From an uncultured Campylobacter sp. (GTDB lineage: Bacteria > Campylobacterota > Campylobacteria > Campylobacterales > Campylobacteraceae), in contig NZ_CALGPY010000004.1 of NCBI RefSeq assembly GCF_937959485.1, positions 62,001 through 126,000 on the forward strand: a stretch of 64,000 nucleotides of DNA, read 5' to 3'. Below, in pieces: positions 8,868-17,699 of this stretch (within the stretch, counting starts at the first letter, position 1; each line of letters starts with the position of its first letter). The notes beneath the pieces were generated by a model. It did no database searches. It saw only the letters and a program-made list of their open reading frames with translations, and was not told the origin of the DNA. The position numbers were made by a program, and so were the translations under genes.

Positions 8868-9632
8868 TTATGTGGTTTTAAAAAGATACCAATTCGGCGC
8901 AATTTTTTCTATCATTATAAACTCGCTAGGGCTCATTTGCGGCAGATCCGCTTCATCTTGCACTCGCAAAAAGCCCACGGAGTTATCGGTGATCCCGCCG
9001 ATAAGTAGTATAAATCTTTTGCCCTCCGTCTCGGCGTGAGAGAGATGCAGGCTTTTGATCTCCGCCTTTGCGCGCTCGGGCTCGCCGCCTGTGTAAAGCT
9101 CGTAAATTTTTTCAAATGCCGCTAGGTTTTGTTTCCCAAACTCCATAAGCTCTTTATCAGGCGCTAAGATTAGCTTTAAATTTATGATATCCGCATCGGT
9201 TCTTTGCTCAAACTCCCGTTTTTGCGCCTCGTTAAATTTTTCATATTCGCTTACGATAGCCTCAATAATAGCGGTTTGCGCTAAAACTCGCACGGCGTAG
9301 ATTCCGTCCTCCTTAGTATAGACGTAAAGATCGAAGTGCTTCTCTTTAGAGCCCAAAAATACGTGAAAAATCTCGCTAAATTCGCTGCTGCGTTCAAGCA
9401 GAGCAACCGTGATTTCACTATAATTATCTGCCGCGTAGAATTTGCGCTTTAAATAGCTTCTCATCTCGCCTTTAAAATAAAGATTTTTATCGAAGTTTGC
9501 GTTGCTAAATAGCGAGCGGACGAGCTCTTCGTTAGAGCTCGCGTTTAGACCCAGCGCGCAGCTTGCACAAAATATGAGCGAGGCAAAAATTTTTGAAAAT
9601 CCCGCCGTTTTAAAAAATCTAAATAAGCTCAA
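8868..9632 (-). CDS. Hypothetical exported protein, 254 aa
   Basis: The N-terminus has a basic start (MSLFRFFKTAGFSK), a hydrophobic core (IFASLIFCASCALG) and a likely signal peptidase cleavage site near residue 30, so the protein should be periplasmic or outer-membrane associated. The mature part is Glu/Lys/Phe-rich mixed alpha/beta sequence with no motif I recognise. It is monocistronic; about 95 bp of AT-rich repeat sequence separate it from hemC. Confidence 0.7.
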   Translation of the reverse strand: MSLFRFFKTAGFSKIFASLIFCASCALGLNASSNEELVRSLFSNANFDKNLYFKGEMRSYLKRKFYAADNYSEITVALLERSSEFSEIFHVFLGSKEKHFDLYVYTKEDGIYAVRVLAQTAIIEAIVSEYEKFNEAQKREFEQRTDADIINLKLILAPDKELMEFGKQNLAAFEKIYELYTGGEPERAKAEIKSLHLSHAETEGKRFILLIGGITDNSVGFLRVQDEADLPQMSPSEFIMIEKIAPNWYLFKTT

Positions 9633-9726
9633 AATTTAACCTTTGGAAATTTTATAAATTTAAAAAGTCCATAAATTCTGGAAATTTTAAAATTTTGCAA
9701 ATTTTAAAACTCCGTAAATTTCGTTT

Positions 9727-10656
9727 TTATAGGCTCGCCATCTCCTCAGCGCGCGCAAGAAGCTGCTTTGCGCCCTTTTCGATAAAAACGCGCGCGAGCT
9801 CCGTGCCTACGCTTCGGTATTGAGATTTTTGCGCGACGATGCTTTGTCGGATGCTCTCGCTGCCGTCCGGTAGGCCCACGATGGCGCCGATGTAGATATT
9901 TTCGCCGTCAAGGCGCGCGTTGATGCCGATCGGCACCTGGCAGCCGCCCTCCAAAACTCTAACGAAATCCCGCTCCACGGTCGTTTCGATGATTGCGCGT
10001 TCATCTTTTAAAAATTCTATCGCGCGCAGGATTTGCGGCTCGTCCACCGCCTCGATGCCGAGCGCTCCTTGCCCCATAGCTGGGATCATCTGCGAGACCT
10101 CAAAGGGCGCTATGTGCTTTACCTCGGCGCGTAAATTTAGGCGGTTGATGCCCGCCATCGCCAAGATGATCGCGTCGAATTCCCCCTCTTTGAGCTTTCG
10201 CAAGCGGGTTTGGACGTTGCCGCGCAAGGAGATTATCTCTAAATCGGGGCGCATGCTAAGCAGCTGCATCTTGCGGCGAAGGCTCGTGGTGCCGACTTTT
10301 GCGCCGTGGGGCAGCTCGTTAAATTTAGCGTATTTTTCGCTGATCATCGCATCGCGCACGTCCTCACGCGCGCAGATCGCCGCTAGCACGAGCCCCTGCG
10401 GAAACTCCACGGGCACGTCCTTTAGACTATGCACGGCGATGTGTGCTTCGCCGCAAAGCATGCTCTCCTCAAGCTCCTTCGTAAAAAGCCCCTTGCCGCC
10501 GATCTTTGCAAGCGGCGTATCTAAAATTTTATCGCCTTTGGTTTTCATGCTTTTTAGCTGCGCTTGGATGCCGTGGGCGTTAAGCAGCGATGCGATATGC
10601 TCGCTCTGCCACAGCGCAAGCACGCTGCCGCGCGTAGCGATAATCAAATTTTTCAT
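9727..10656 (-). CDS. hemC: Hydroxymethylbilane synthase (porphobilinogen deaminase)
   Basis: A 309-residue cytoplasmic enzyme that polymerises four porphobilinogens to hydroxymethylbilane in heme synthesis. It begins with the family signature ATRGSVLALWQ, has TKGDKILD at 39-46, the catalytic Asp region HSLKDVP at 76-82 and the arginine-rich TTSLRRKMQ and SLRGNVQTRL segments. Cys239 in EGGCQVPIG carries the dipyrromethane cofactor. The start ATG lies within the last codons of the fxsA-like gene (4-bp overlap), so the order of transcription is fxsA then hemC. Confidence 0.96.
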   Translation of the reverse strand: MKNLIIATRGSVLALWQSEHIASLLNAHGIQAQLKSMKTKGDKILDTPLAKIGGKGLFTKELEESMLCGEAHIAVHSLKDVPVEFPQGLVLAAICAREDVRDAMISEKYAKFNELPHGAKVGTTSLRRKMQLLSMRPDLEIISLRGNVQTRLRKLKEGEFDAIILAMAGINRLNLRAEVKHIAPFEVSQMIPAMGQGALGIEAVDEPQILRAIEFLKDERAIIETTVERDFVRVLEGGCQVPIGINARLDGENIYIGAIVGLPDGSESIRQSIVAQKSQYRSVGTELARVFIEKGAKQLLARAEEMASL

Positions 10657-11105
10657 TTTTCCTCCCCTATGCTCTTTCGGATCTCGATTTCGTTCTCCTC
10701 GATCACTTCTACGTCGATGACGTCGTCGTTTGCGCGGCTACGTCGCCAAAATTTTCGCTCTCTTTTTTCGGAATTTTCGCTGCTAGCGTTAAATTTGGGC
10801 ACGTCGCTGGTGACGCAGTAAAACGACGCAGTGATTATGCAAACGCCCAAAATATCGCCGAAAATGCCCGGTGCAATGAGAAAAACGCCGCCTACGACGA
10901 ATCCCACGCCGCTTAAAATTTCTTTCGGCGAGATTTTCATTAGATTAAAAAAGCCCATCCACGAGCGGTTTGCTACGACGTATCCGCCTAAAATCGCGCT
11001 TATGACGATCTCCACCGCATACGCCGCGAAGCCGTTTGCGCTTACGAAATAATAGGTCGTAAATGCCTCAATTATCAGATATGGAACGATCAAAAGCCTA
11101 AACAT
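10653..11105 (-). CDS. fxsA: FxsA family membrane protein
   Basis: A 150-residue inner-membrane protein of the FxsA family, named after suppression of F-plasmid exclusion of phage T7. Hydrophobic segments lie at about 3-24, 28-46 and 66-97, the last containing GVGFVVGGVFLIAPGIFGDILG, typical of FxsA. The C-terminal 45 residues are charged (KRERKFWRRSR, then VIDVEVIEENEIEIR) and cytoplasmic. It overlaps hemC by 4 bp and is the first gene of that pair. Confidence 0.85.
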   Translation of the reverse strand: MFRLLIVPYLIIEAFTTYYFVSANGFAAYAVEIVISAILGGYVVANRSWMGFFNLMKISPKEILSGVGFVVGGVFLIAPGIFGDILGVCIITASFYCVTSDVPKFNASSENSEKRERKFWRRSRANDDVIDVEVIEENEIEIRKSIGEEK

Positions 11106-11170
11106 ATTTTTCCTTGAATTATCGCTTTAAATCGCGCCTCTTTAAAGACGCTAAAATTTAATCGCGGATT

Positions 11171-11731
11171 TTAGCAAATTCCGTCTGAATTTTTAATGTA
11201 TCGCAAAAGCCCCTCGCAGCCGCGCTTGATATCTGCGTAGCAGCGCTCAAAATCGCGCGTGTAGTAGGGGTCGGCGATTTGTAGGCATTCGGAGGCGGTT
11301 AAATTTGAACCGGCGTCTTTTAAACTTAAGGTGGTTCGTTTTGCCGCGCCTTTGAAATTTCGCGCATCGCAGTCTATAAAATTTTTCCCTGCAAATTCCA
11401 AAAGAAATTTTACCTTAGCCATATCCTTACCGCGAAAAATTCGCCCCAGCGAGCGCATATTTTCATCATCCATGCAAAGTATGAGATCATAGCGCTCGTA
11501 GTCTGCGGGCGTGACCTGCACGGCGCGATGCGCTACGAGCGGCACCTTTTGCTCTTTTAGCACGTGCTGCGTTTCGTAATAGGGCGGTGAGCCGATCTCG
11601 TCGGTGTGCGTCGCCGCAGAATCCACGCCCACGTGCGCACTTAGACCACTTTGATTAATGAAATTTTGCATCACGGACTGCGCCATCGGCGAGCGACAGA
11701 TGTTGCCGTGACAGACGAAAAGTAGCCTCAC
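11171..11731 (-). CDS. Low-molecular-weight protein tyrosine phosphatase with insert
   Basis: A cytoplasmic LMW phosphotyrosine phosphatase. The P-loop CHGNICRS gives nucleophile Cys7 and Arg13, and the general acid Asp154 lies in ADPYYTRDF. Most of the 186 residues follow the family, but about 116-149 (NFIDCDARNFKG to LTASECL) is an extra Lys/Ser/Asn-rich segment between LLEFAG and the DPYY loop, where relatives have only a few residues. Without it the length would be about 152, normal for the family. It lies 6 bp after lolA on the same strand. Confidence 0.9.
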   Translation of the reverse strand: MRLLFVCHGNICRSPMAQSVMQNFINQSGLSAHVGVDSAATHTDEIGSPPYYETQHVLKEQKVPLVAHRAVQVTPADYERYDLILCMDDENMRSLGRIFRGKDMAKVKFLLEFAGKNFIDCDARNFKGAAKRTTLSLKDAGSNLTASECLQIADPYYTRDFERCYADIKRGCEGLLRYIKNSDGIC

Positions 11732-11737
11732 GCGCGC

Positions 11738-12250
11738 CTACTGCGTGATGATGTCGTAGTTTTTCGGGATCGAGGGCTTAAAGATCGCCTCATTCACCGG
11801 CGCATTTTTACGGACGTTGCTTAGATTGATGACGACCTTATTGTCTATTTTGTCGGTGTAGCTGATCTTGCTCGGCAGATCGCCCTTCATCTCGATGAGA
11901 TATTTCACGTCGTCGAAGCTCGCCTCATAAACGCCGTTTTTATTGGGTTTTGCGTTAGCTAAGATCGCCGTTAAATTCGGGGTTTCTTTGATATTCGTGA
12001 CGATAGCTTGCTCAAGTTCGGGCTCGATTACGACGACCTTTGTGAAGCTAAAAAATATATTTTTTATCGCAGGGGTCTTGTAATGCCACACGGCGTGCTC
12101 TTTTGTGGCGCTAAAATCGCCGCCGTAGCTGATTTTCGCATCATCGCTCTGCACGGTTTGCGAAAAATTTGCGCTCAGTGTGTTAAATTCTATCCCACCT
12201 GCAAACGCAAAAATGCAGCTTGCCGCTAAAGAAATAAGAGTTTTTTTCAT
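11738..12250 (-). CDS. lolA: Outer-membrane lipoprotein carrier LolA
   Basis: A 170-residue periplasmic chaperone that ferries lipoproteins from the LolCDE complex to the outer membrane. A signal peptide (MKKTLISLAASCIFAFAGG) is followed by the LolA beta-sheet features FSQTVQS, GDFSATKEHAVWHYKTP and the C-terminal VNEAIFKPSIPKNYDI. It is divergent from secA and a LolC/E-type permease lies nearby on the other side of secA, so envelope export genes cluster here. Confidence 0.88.
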   Translation of the reverse strand: MKKTLISLAASCIFAFAGGIEFNTLSANFSQTVQSDDAKISYGGDFSATKEHAVWHYKTPAIKNIFFSFTKVVVIEPELEQAIVTNIKETPNLTAILANAKPNKNGVYEASFDDVKYLIEMKGDLPSKISYTDKIDNKVVINLSNVRKNAPVNEAIFKPSIPKNYDIITQ

Positions 12251-12283
12251 AAATTTTGCCTTTATTTTTGAAAATTTGCGCGT

Positions 12284-12289
12284 ATTATA
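12284..12289 (-). promoter_or_regulatory. Candidate -10 box of lolA
   Basis: On the minus strand GGCTATAAT gives a perfect TATAAT (12289-12284) 34 bp before the lolA ATG. No good -35 box is seen, which is common in Campylobacter sigma-70 promoters. Confidence 0.5.
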
Positions 12290-12370
12290 GCCGTTTTTCT
12301 AGGATTTAATTAAATAGAAACTAAAAATATGTTAATATGCGCGGTTAAAATTTTAAAACTAAGGTTTGAG

Positions 12371-14989
12371 ATGTTTAAAAAGGTCATCCACGGGATTTTC
12401 GGTACTAAAAATGATAGGATCGTCAAACAATACGCCAAGCGCGCGGCACAGATCAGTGCGCTTGAAGAAAACTACGCGGCGATGGACGATGCGGCGCTTA
12501 AGGCGGAATTTGAAGCGTTAAGAGCGCAAGTTCGCGCGGGCGAAAAGAGCACGGATGACGTGCTTAACGAAGTGTTTGCTATCGTGCGAGAGGCGGGCAA
12601 AAGAGTGCTAAATATGCGCCACTTCGATGTTCAGCTAATAGGCGGTTTGGTGCTAAACGACGGCGCGATTGCCGAGATGAAAACTGGCGAAGGAAAGACC
12701 CTCGTAGCGACTTTAGCGGTGGTGTTAAACGCGATGGAGGGCAAGGGCGTTCACGTCGTAACCGTAAACGACTACCTAGCTAAGCGCGATGCCGCGCAGA
12801 TGGGCGAGCTATATGAATTTTTAGGGCTTAGCACCGGTGTGATCGTAGGCGGCGAATACGATGACGCCAAGCGCAAAGCCGCATACGCGTGCGACATCAC
12901 CTACGGCACAAACAACGAGTTCGGCTTTGACTATCTGCGCGATAATATGAAATTTAGCGCGGATGAAAAGGTGCAACGCGGGCATCATTTCGTAATCGTC
13001 GATGAAGTAGATAGCATCCTGATCGACGAAGCTAGGACGCCACTTATCATCTCAGGTCCTACGAACCGCACTCTAGACGGCTACATCAAGGCAAACGAAG
13101 TAGCTCGCCAAATGATCCGCGGTGAGGCGCCTGCAGATCCGAAAGGCAAGGCGACGGGCGATTTTACCGTAGATGAGAAGAACCGCGCCGTTTTGATTAC
13201 GGAGGCAGGAATTTCAAAAGCCGAGAGGCTTTTTGGCGTCGATAACCTCTATAGCCTTGAAAATGCCGTGCTTAGCCACTACCTTGATCAAGCACTTAAG
13301 GCAAATTATCTATTTGAAAAGGATGTGCACTACGTCGTGCGCGACGGGCAGGTCATAATCGTGGATGAATTTACGGGTCGTCTTAGCGAGGGGCGCAGAT
13401 TCAGCGAAGGCTTGCACCAGGCTCTTGAAGCTAAAGAGGGCGTGCAGATCCAAGAGGAAAGCCAAACTCTTGCCGACATTACCTTTCAAAACTACTTCCG
13501 TCTTTACGAAAAACTCGCCGGTATGACGGGTACGGCACAGACGGAAGCAACGGAATTTTCTCAAATTTACAAACTCGAAGTGGTCTCTATCCCTACGAAT
13601 GTGCCGGTCATCAGAAAGGATCAAAACGATCTTATCTACAAAACCGAGCGCGAGAAATTTGACGCCGTCATAAATGAGATCAAGCGGCTAAATTCCAAAG
13701 GCCAGCCTGTGCTCGTAGGTACGGCGTCGATTGAAAAGAGCGAGAAGCTGCACGAGCTTTTGGTTAAAGAAAACATCGCGCACTCCGTGCTAAACGCCAA
13801 AAATCACGAGCGTGAAGCGCAGATCATCAAAGACGCAGGCGTAAAGGGCGCAGTTACGATCGCTACGAATATGGCGGGACGCGGCGTGGATATCCGCATA
13901 GACGACGAAGTGCGCGCTTTGGGTGGGCTGTATATTTTAGGTACCGAGCGCCACGAAAGTCGCCGTATCGATAATCAGCTCCGCGGACGAAGCGGGCGCC
14001 AAGGTGATCCGGGCGAGAGTAGATTTTTCTTAAGCTTGGAGGATAATCTGCTTAGAATTTTTGGCAGCGACAAGATTAAAAATATCATGGATCGCTTGGG
14101 TTTGAAAGACGGCGAACATATCGAATCAGGCATGGTTTCGCGCGCAGTAGAGAACGCGCAGAAAAAGGTCGAGAGCTTGCACTTTGAAGCGCGTAAAAAT
14201 ATCCTAGAATACGACGACGTCGCAAACGAGCAGCGCAAGACGATCTATAAATATCGCAACGAGCTTTTGGACCCCGACTACGATCTGAAAGATAAAATCA
14301 TTCAAAACCGCGAGGAGTACATCTCTAGCGTGCTTGAGGAGCTTGAAATTTTCGACGGCGCAAATATCAAAGAGGTCGATAAATTCCCGATCGTCGCCAA
14401 AATCGCTCAAGAAACGGGCGAGGTGCTCGAAAACAGCGAGCTTGAGAAGGTCGATGATTTCAAAGAGCTGAAAGAAAAGATCATCGGCGCGCTTGCCGTT
14501 TCGTATGAAAACAAGATGGCGCCGATCGATCCGCAGCAGCGCAAAAGTATCGAAAAGATGCTTTATCTGCAGATCGTCGATCGCGACTGGCGGGAGCATC
14601 TGTATCAGATGGATATCCTAAAGGCGGGCATCGGACTTCGCGGCTACAACCACAAAGACCCGCTTACGGAGTATAAAAAGGAGAGCTACAATCTTTTTAT
14701 GGAGCTTGTGATGCGCCTCAAATCCGACAGCATCCGCTTGCTGCATTCGATCCAGTTTAAATCTAGGGAGGAGATCGAAGCCGAACAGCGCGCGATGCAG
14801 GAGCGCATGGAGAGCTCAAACGCCAAAGAGCTCGCCGCCGCAAGCACGAATGAAGCACAGCTAAAGGGCGCAGAAGAGTTTGGCGACAAAAAGCCTAAGC
14901 GAAACGATCCTTGCCCTTGCGGCAGCGGCAAAAAATACAAAGACTGCCACGGCAAGGGCGGTCCGAAAAAAGGCGGCTTTGCGAGGTAG
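12371..14989 (+). CDS. secA: Preprotein translocase ATPase SecA
   Basis: An 872-residue motor ATPase that drives proteins through SecYEG. The open frame extends up to 12329, but the family N-terminus MFKKVIHGIFGTKNDRI begins at ATG 12371, preceded by AAGG at 12361. Walker A is MKTGEGKT, the DEAD-like motif VDEVDSILIDEARTPLI, the preprotein-binding and helical scaffold regions follow in order, and nucleotide-binding domain 2 has TNMAGRGVDI and QLRGRSGRQGD. The C-terminus keeps the zinc-binding tail CPCGSGKKYKDCH for SecB/ribosome contact. It is divergent from lolA. Confidence 0.97.
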   Translation: MFKKVIHGIFGTKNDRIVKQYAKRAAQISALEENYAAMDDAALKAEFEALRAQVRAGEKSTDDVLNEVFAIVREAGKRVLNMRHFDVQLIGGLVLNDGAIAEMKTGEGKTLVATLAVVLNAMEGKGVHVVTVNDYLAKRDAAQMGELYEFLGLSTGVIVGGEYDDAKRKAAYACDITYGTNNEFGFDYLRDNMKFSADEKVQRGHHFVIVDEVDSILIDEARTPLIISGPTNRTLDGYIKANEVARQMIRGEAPADPKGKATGDFTVDEKNRAVLITEAGISKAERLFGVDNLYSLENAVLSHYLDQALKANYLFEKDVHYVVRDGQVIIVDEFTGRLSEGRRFSEGLHQALEAKEGVQIQEESQTLADITFQNYFRLYEKLAGMTGTAQTEATEFSQIYKLEVVSIPTNVPVIRKDQNDLIYKTEREKFDAVINEIKRLNSKGQPVLVGTASIEKSEKLHELLVKENIAHSVLNAKNHEREAQIIKDAGVKGAVTIATNMAGRGVDIRIDDEVRALGGLYILGTERHESRRIDNQLRGRSGRQGDPGESRFFLSLEDNLLRIFGSDKIKNIMDRLGLKDGEHIESGMVSRAVENAQKKVESLHFEARKNILEYDDVANEQRKTIYKYRNELLDPDYDLKDKIIQNREEYISSVLEELEIFDGANIKEVDKFPIVAKIAQETGEVLENSELEKVDDFKELKEKIIGALAVSYENKMAPIDPQQRKSIEKMLYLQIVDRDWREHLYQMDILKAGIGLRGYNHKDPLTEYKKESYNLFMELVMRLKSDSIRLLHSIQFKSREEIEAEQRAMQERMESSNAKELAAASTNEAQLKGAEEFGDKKPKRNDPCPCGSGKKYKDCHGKGGPKKGGFAR

Positions 14990-15656
14990 GCGCGGCGATC
15001 GGTCGTAAGTATCGTGCGATCAGTGATCTTGATTGTGAGCATTGCGCGATCGGCGCTTTTCAATCTTGCTTTTGTATTTAGCGGATCGGTCGAGGGCGGA
15101 AGGCGTCATAAAATTTTAAAGGGGAGTTTGATCGCGAGGCCGCGCGGACGGCGCGCAAAGCTGTGCGAGAGGGTGTAATTTTAGTTTTGAAATTTTAAAA
15201 TTTCAAAGCGTCCTGATGTTTTGTCGCATATTTTTCATGGCGCCGTTGCGGTGTGCCGTGCGGCAAAACGCAAGCCGATCAGCGCGTGATACTTAAATTT
15301 AATACGCGGCTAGGACACTGCGTGGCATTTGAAATTTTAAATTTATGCGATTACGGGCGAGCTTGCAAGCAGACTCCGCCTTTAAATTTTAAGAATTTCA
15401 AAATTCTAAAAAAGTTTTAAATTTCTAAAATTTTAAAATTTCGAGGCGTTTGAAATTTTAAAATTTAGAATTTGAGTTTAGAATTCTGAAGTCTCGGCAA
15501 GACGATCTGTTTGATTTGCCGCATCCGATATCTTGGGGGCGAATTTCATTGCGTGTAAATGGATTTCGGCGCGATTTTAAATTTTTAAAACCCGCTGGAG
15601 CTTCTATATTTGACGCCGCAAAACCTATTTTTGGAATTTTAAAATTCCAAAATACT
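14990..15656. repeat. Repeat-rich gap between secA and the LolC/E-type gene
   Basis: About 670 bp without a gene. The first 90 bp hold irregular GCGATCG/GTGCGATC repeats; from 15180 on, AAATTTTAAAATTT-type cores become dense, including several within 15400-15480. A minus-strand frame at 14686-15063 is mostly shadow of secA. Confidence 0.5.
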
Positions 15657-15702
15657 TAAAATTTCACATAAAATTTAACGCTAAATTTTATGTGAAATTT
15701 TA
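15657..15702 (+). promoter_or_regulatory. Perfect 21-bp inverted repeat (hairpin) in the leader of the LolC/E-type gene
   Basis: Arms 15657-15677 and 15682-15702 are exact reverse complements around the 4-nt loop ACGC. In the transcript this would be a very stable stem ending two bases before AAGGA (15704-15708), the ribosome binding site of the next gene. It contains AAATTTTA-type cores, so it may be a head-to-head pair of the dispersed repeat. Whether it regulates translation or protects the mRNA is unknown. Confidence 0.7.
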
Positions 15703-15715
15703 CAAGGACGGCTTT

Positions 15716-16906
15716 TTGGTAAAGTATTTATTATTCAAATATCTCAGATTCGACCGCTCTCAGCCCTTCATTACGCTTTCGGCGCTGCTTGCGTTCTTGG
15801 GCGTCGGCGTGGGGCTTACGGTGTTGATCGTCGCGATGGCGATAATGAACGGTTTTGATAAAGAATTCGAGCGCAAGCTATTTACGATGAACTACCCGAT
15901 CACGATACACAGCCACTTTCGCGGCGGCATTTCAAAAGACGACGTGGAGGGGCTGCGGGCGGACTTCCCCGATCTGATCTTTAGCCCCTACATCAGCTCG
16001 CAAGTCATCGCCAAAAGCGGCGAGAAGCTCGAGGGCGGGCTGATTTTCGGCGTAAATTTAAACGACGAAAAGCGCATCAACTCCGTCGTCGCAGCAGGCG
16101 CCAAAGACGCCAATCTAACGGACTACGGCATCATGATAGGGCGCGGGATCAAGGACGAGTTTATGCTGGATGAGGGCAGCAAGATCACGATGATCTTTAC
16201 GAAGAGCGATCCGGGCGGCTTTGCGCTGATCCCTAAGATGAAGCGCTTTGACGTGCGCGCGGATTTTAGCTCCGGGCTGATCGCCTACGACAAGGCGTAT
16301 TCCTACGCAGACGCAAGCGATCTAGCCAAAATTTTAGGCTACGACGAGGGGACATTTGACGGCGTGCATGTTTTTTCAAACGATCCGTTTAAAGACCTGG
16401 AGCGCATCAAAAAAAGCCTTCCTAGCGGCACTAACGCCGTAGGTTGGTGGCAGCAAAACGGAAATTTTTTCAGCGCCCTTGCGCTTGAAAAGCGCGCTCT
16501 TTTTATCGTGCTGATGCTAATAATCCTGGTCGCGAGCCTAAATATCGTAAGTTCGCTTCTGATGACCGTGATGAACCGCCGCCAAGAGATCGCGCTTTTA
16601 CTTAGCCTGGGTGCTAGCAAAAAGGAGGTCAAAAGGACATTTTTCGCGCTCGGAGCCACGATCGGCGGCGGCGGCATCATATTCGGGCTTATTTTGGGCT
16701 TATTTGGCGTGTGGCTGCTCGGAAGCTTCGACATCGTAAATCTGCCGGCCGACGTTTACGGAAGCTCGAAGCTGCCGATGGAGCTTTCGCTAGGCGATTT
16801 GGCGATGATTTTAATCGGCGCGGTGCTTATCGTAGCGCTTTCGTCATGGTACCCGGCCAAAAAAGCCACGCAGATTGACGTGCTGCAAACACTGCGCAAC
16901 GAGTAG
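15716..16906 (+). CDS. LolC/LolE-family lipoprotein-release ABC permease
   Basis: An inner-membrane permease of the FtsX/MacB type, probably the LolC/E subunit that hands lipoproteins to LolA. The frame is open from GTG 15692, but that codon lies inside a hairpin and has no ribosome binding site; TTG 15716 lies 7 bp after AAGGA and gives MVKYLLFKYLRFDRSQPF, so I choose it. One transmembrane helix (LLAFLGVGVGLTVLIVAMAI) precedes a periplasmic domain, followed by three C-terminal helices and the NRRQEIALLLSLGASKKEV coupling segment. It ends in YPAKKATQIDVLQTLRNE, typical of LolE. No LolD ATPase is in the window. Confidence 0.85.
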   Translation: MVKYLLFKYLRFDRSQPFITLSALLAFLGVGVGLTVLIVAMAIMNGFDKEFERKLFTMNYPITIHSHFRGGISKDDVEGLRADFPDLIFSPYISSQVIAKSGEKLEGGLIFGVNLNDEKRINSVVAAGAKDANLTDYGIMIGRGIKDEFMLDEGSKITMIFTKSDPGGFALIPKMKRFDVRADFSSGLIAYDKAYSYADASDLAKILGYDEGTFDGVHVFSNDPFKDLERIKKSLPSGTNAVGWWQQNGNFFSALALEKRALFIVLMLIILVASLNIVSSLLMTVMNRRQEIALLLSLGASKKEVKRTFFALGATIGGGGIIFGLILGLFGVWLLGSFDIVNLPADVYGSSKLPMELSLGDLAMILIGAVLIVALSSWYPAKKATQIDVLQTLRNE

Positions 16907-17260
16907 AGTTAAACGCGGCGCTTTAAAATTTAGCTAAATTTTGAAATTTAGAGCGACGCGGCTGTATTTGGCGCGGTATTTTGGCGAGCGAGACGGATAC
17001 TGCGTGATTTGCGCGGCGGATCCCATATGTTGAGAGTTTGCCGCATCAGATAAATGTCGCACGATACTGCGCGCCCTTAGCCGCGATCTTTGTGCATATT
17101 ATAAACCTGCGTTTAAATCCGCGCAAAGTCTAAATTTTGTATCGCCAAAATCCGTCAAAATTTTAAAATTCCAAAAGGCGGAAATTCGACGAAGCGCCCT
17201 AAATTTTGTAAAATTTTAGAATCAAAATATAAAATCATAAAAATTTTGAAAGGATTCGTA
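16907..17260. repeat. Gap with repeats before the small lipoprotein
   Basis: About 350 bp; no gene seen. AAAATTT cores recur near 16925, 17160 and 17205-17245. A GAAAGGA ribosome binding site near 17248-17254 serves the small gene that follows. Confidence 0.45.
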
Positions 17261-17398
17261 GTGAAAAAGATCGCTTTGTTTGCATGCGCGGTGCTATTTT
17301 TGTGCGGTTGCTCTAAGAGCAGACCGCAAGATGTCCCAAAGCCAGAGCAAAATAAGGCACCGAGCCACCATCATTATACAGGCTACTATTACGCATAG
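17261..17398 (+). CDS. Very small lipoprotein, 45 aa
   Basis: GTG 17261 opens a 45-codon frame ending at TAG 17396-17398. The peptide has a lipoprotein signal (KKIALFACAVLFLCG) with lipobox LCGC, so Cys17 would be lipidated. The mature part is only 29 residues, SKSRPQDVPKPEQNK followed by a His- and Tyr-rich end (HHHYTGYYYA). GAAAGGA precedes the start by about 6 bp. No family is recognised; small lipoproteins of this shape include LptM-like proteins, but the link is only by form. It is shorter than most gene callers report. Confidence 0.6.
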   Translation: MKKIALFACAVLFLCGCSKSRPQDVPKPEQNKAPSHHHYTGYYYA

Positions 17399-17699
17399 CG
17401 TATATTGCGCGGCGGGCGACGATACGAGACGTTTAACGGCGAGAAAATGGAAACATTGTAGTTTTTGCTCATTCGTGGACAAAAGCTTTCAAGCCTGCAA
17501 TACGAGCCTTAGCAGCGTTGCAGCTTGAATGTAGCGGCGCCAAGGCGTCCATCCGTCTATAATGACGATAAAATTTAGGCTTATTTGAGCAGGACGAAAT
17601 TCTTTTTAAAATTCTTTCAAATTCCCATAAATCCCGCTAAATAAATCTAAATTTTATAAATTTTAGGGTAACATTCTCTATTTTTCAAAAAGGCTTTAA
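17399..17699. other. Gap before folD
   Basis: About 300 bp with no supported gene. The last 100 bp before folD are AT-rich (AAATTTTATAAATTTTAGGGTAA pattern, broken here) and should contain the promoter of the eight-gene operon, though I cannot fix its boxes. Confidence 0.4.

Noticed and set aside
12329..12370. Upstream start for SecA at 12329
   Set aside because: The added 14 residues do not belong to SecA; ATG 12371 gives the family N-terminus and follows AAGG.
15692..15715. GTG start for the LolC/E-type permease
   Set aside because: It lies in the hairpin arm and has no ribosome binding site; TTG 15716 is well placed after AAGGA.
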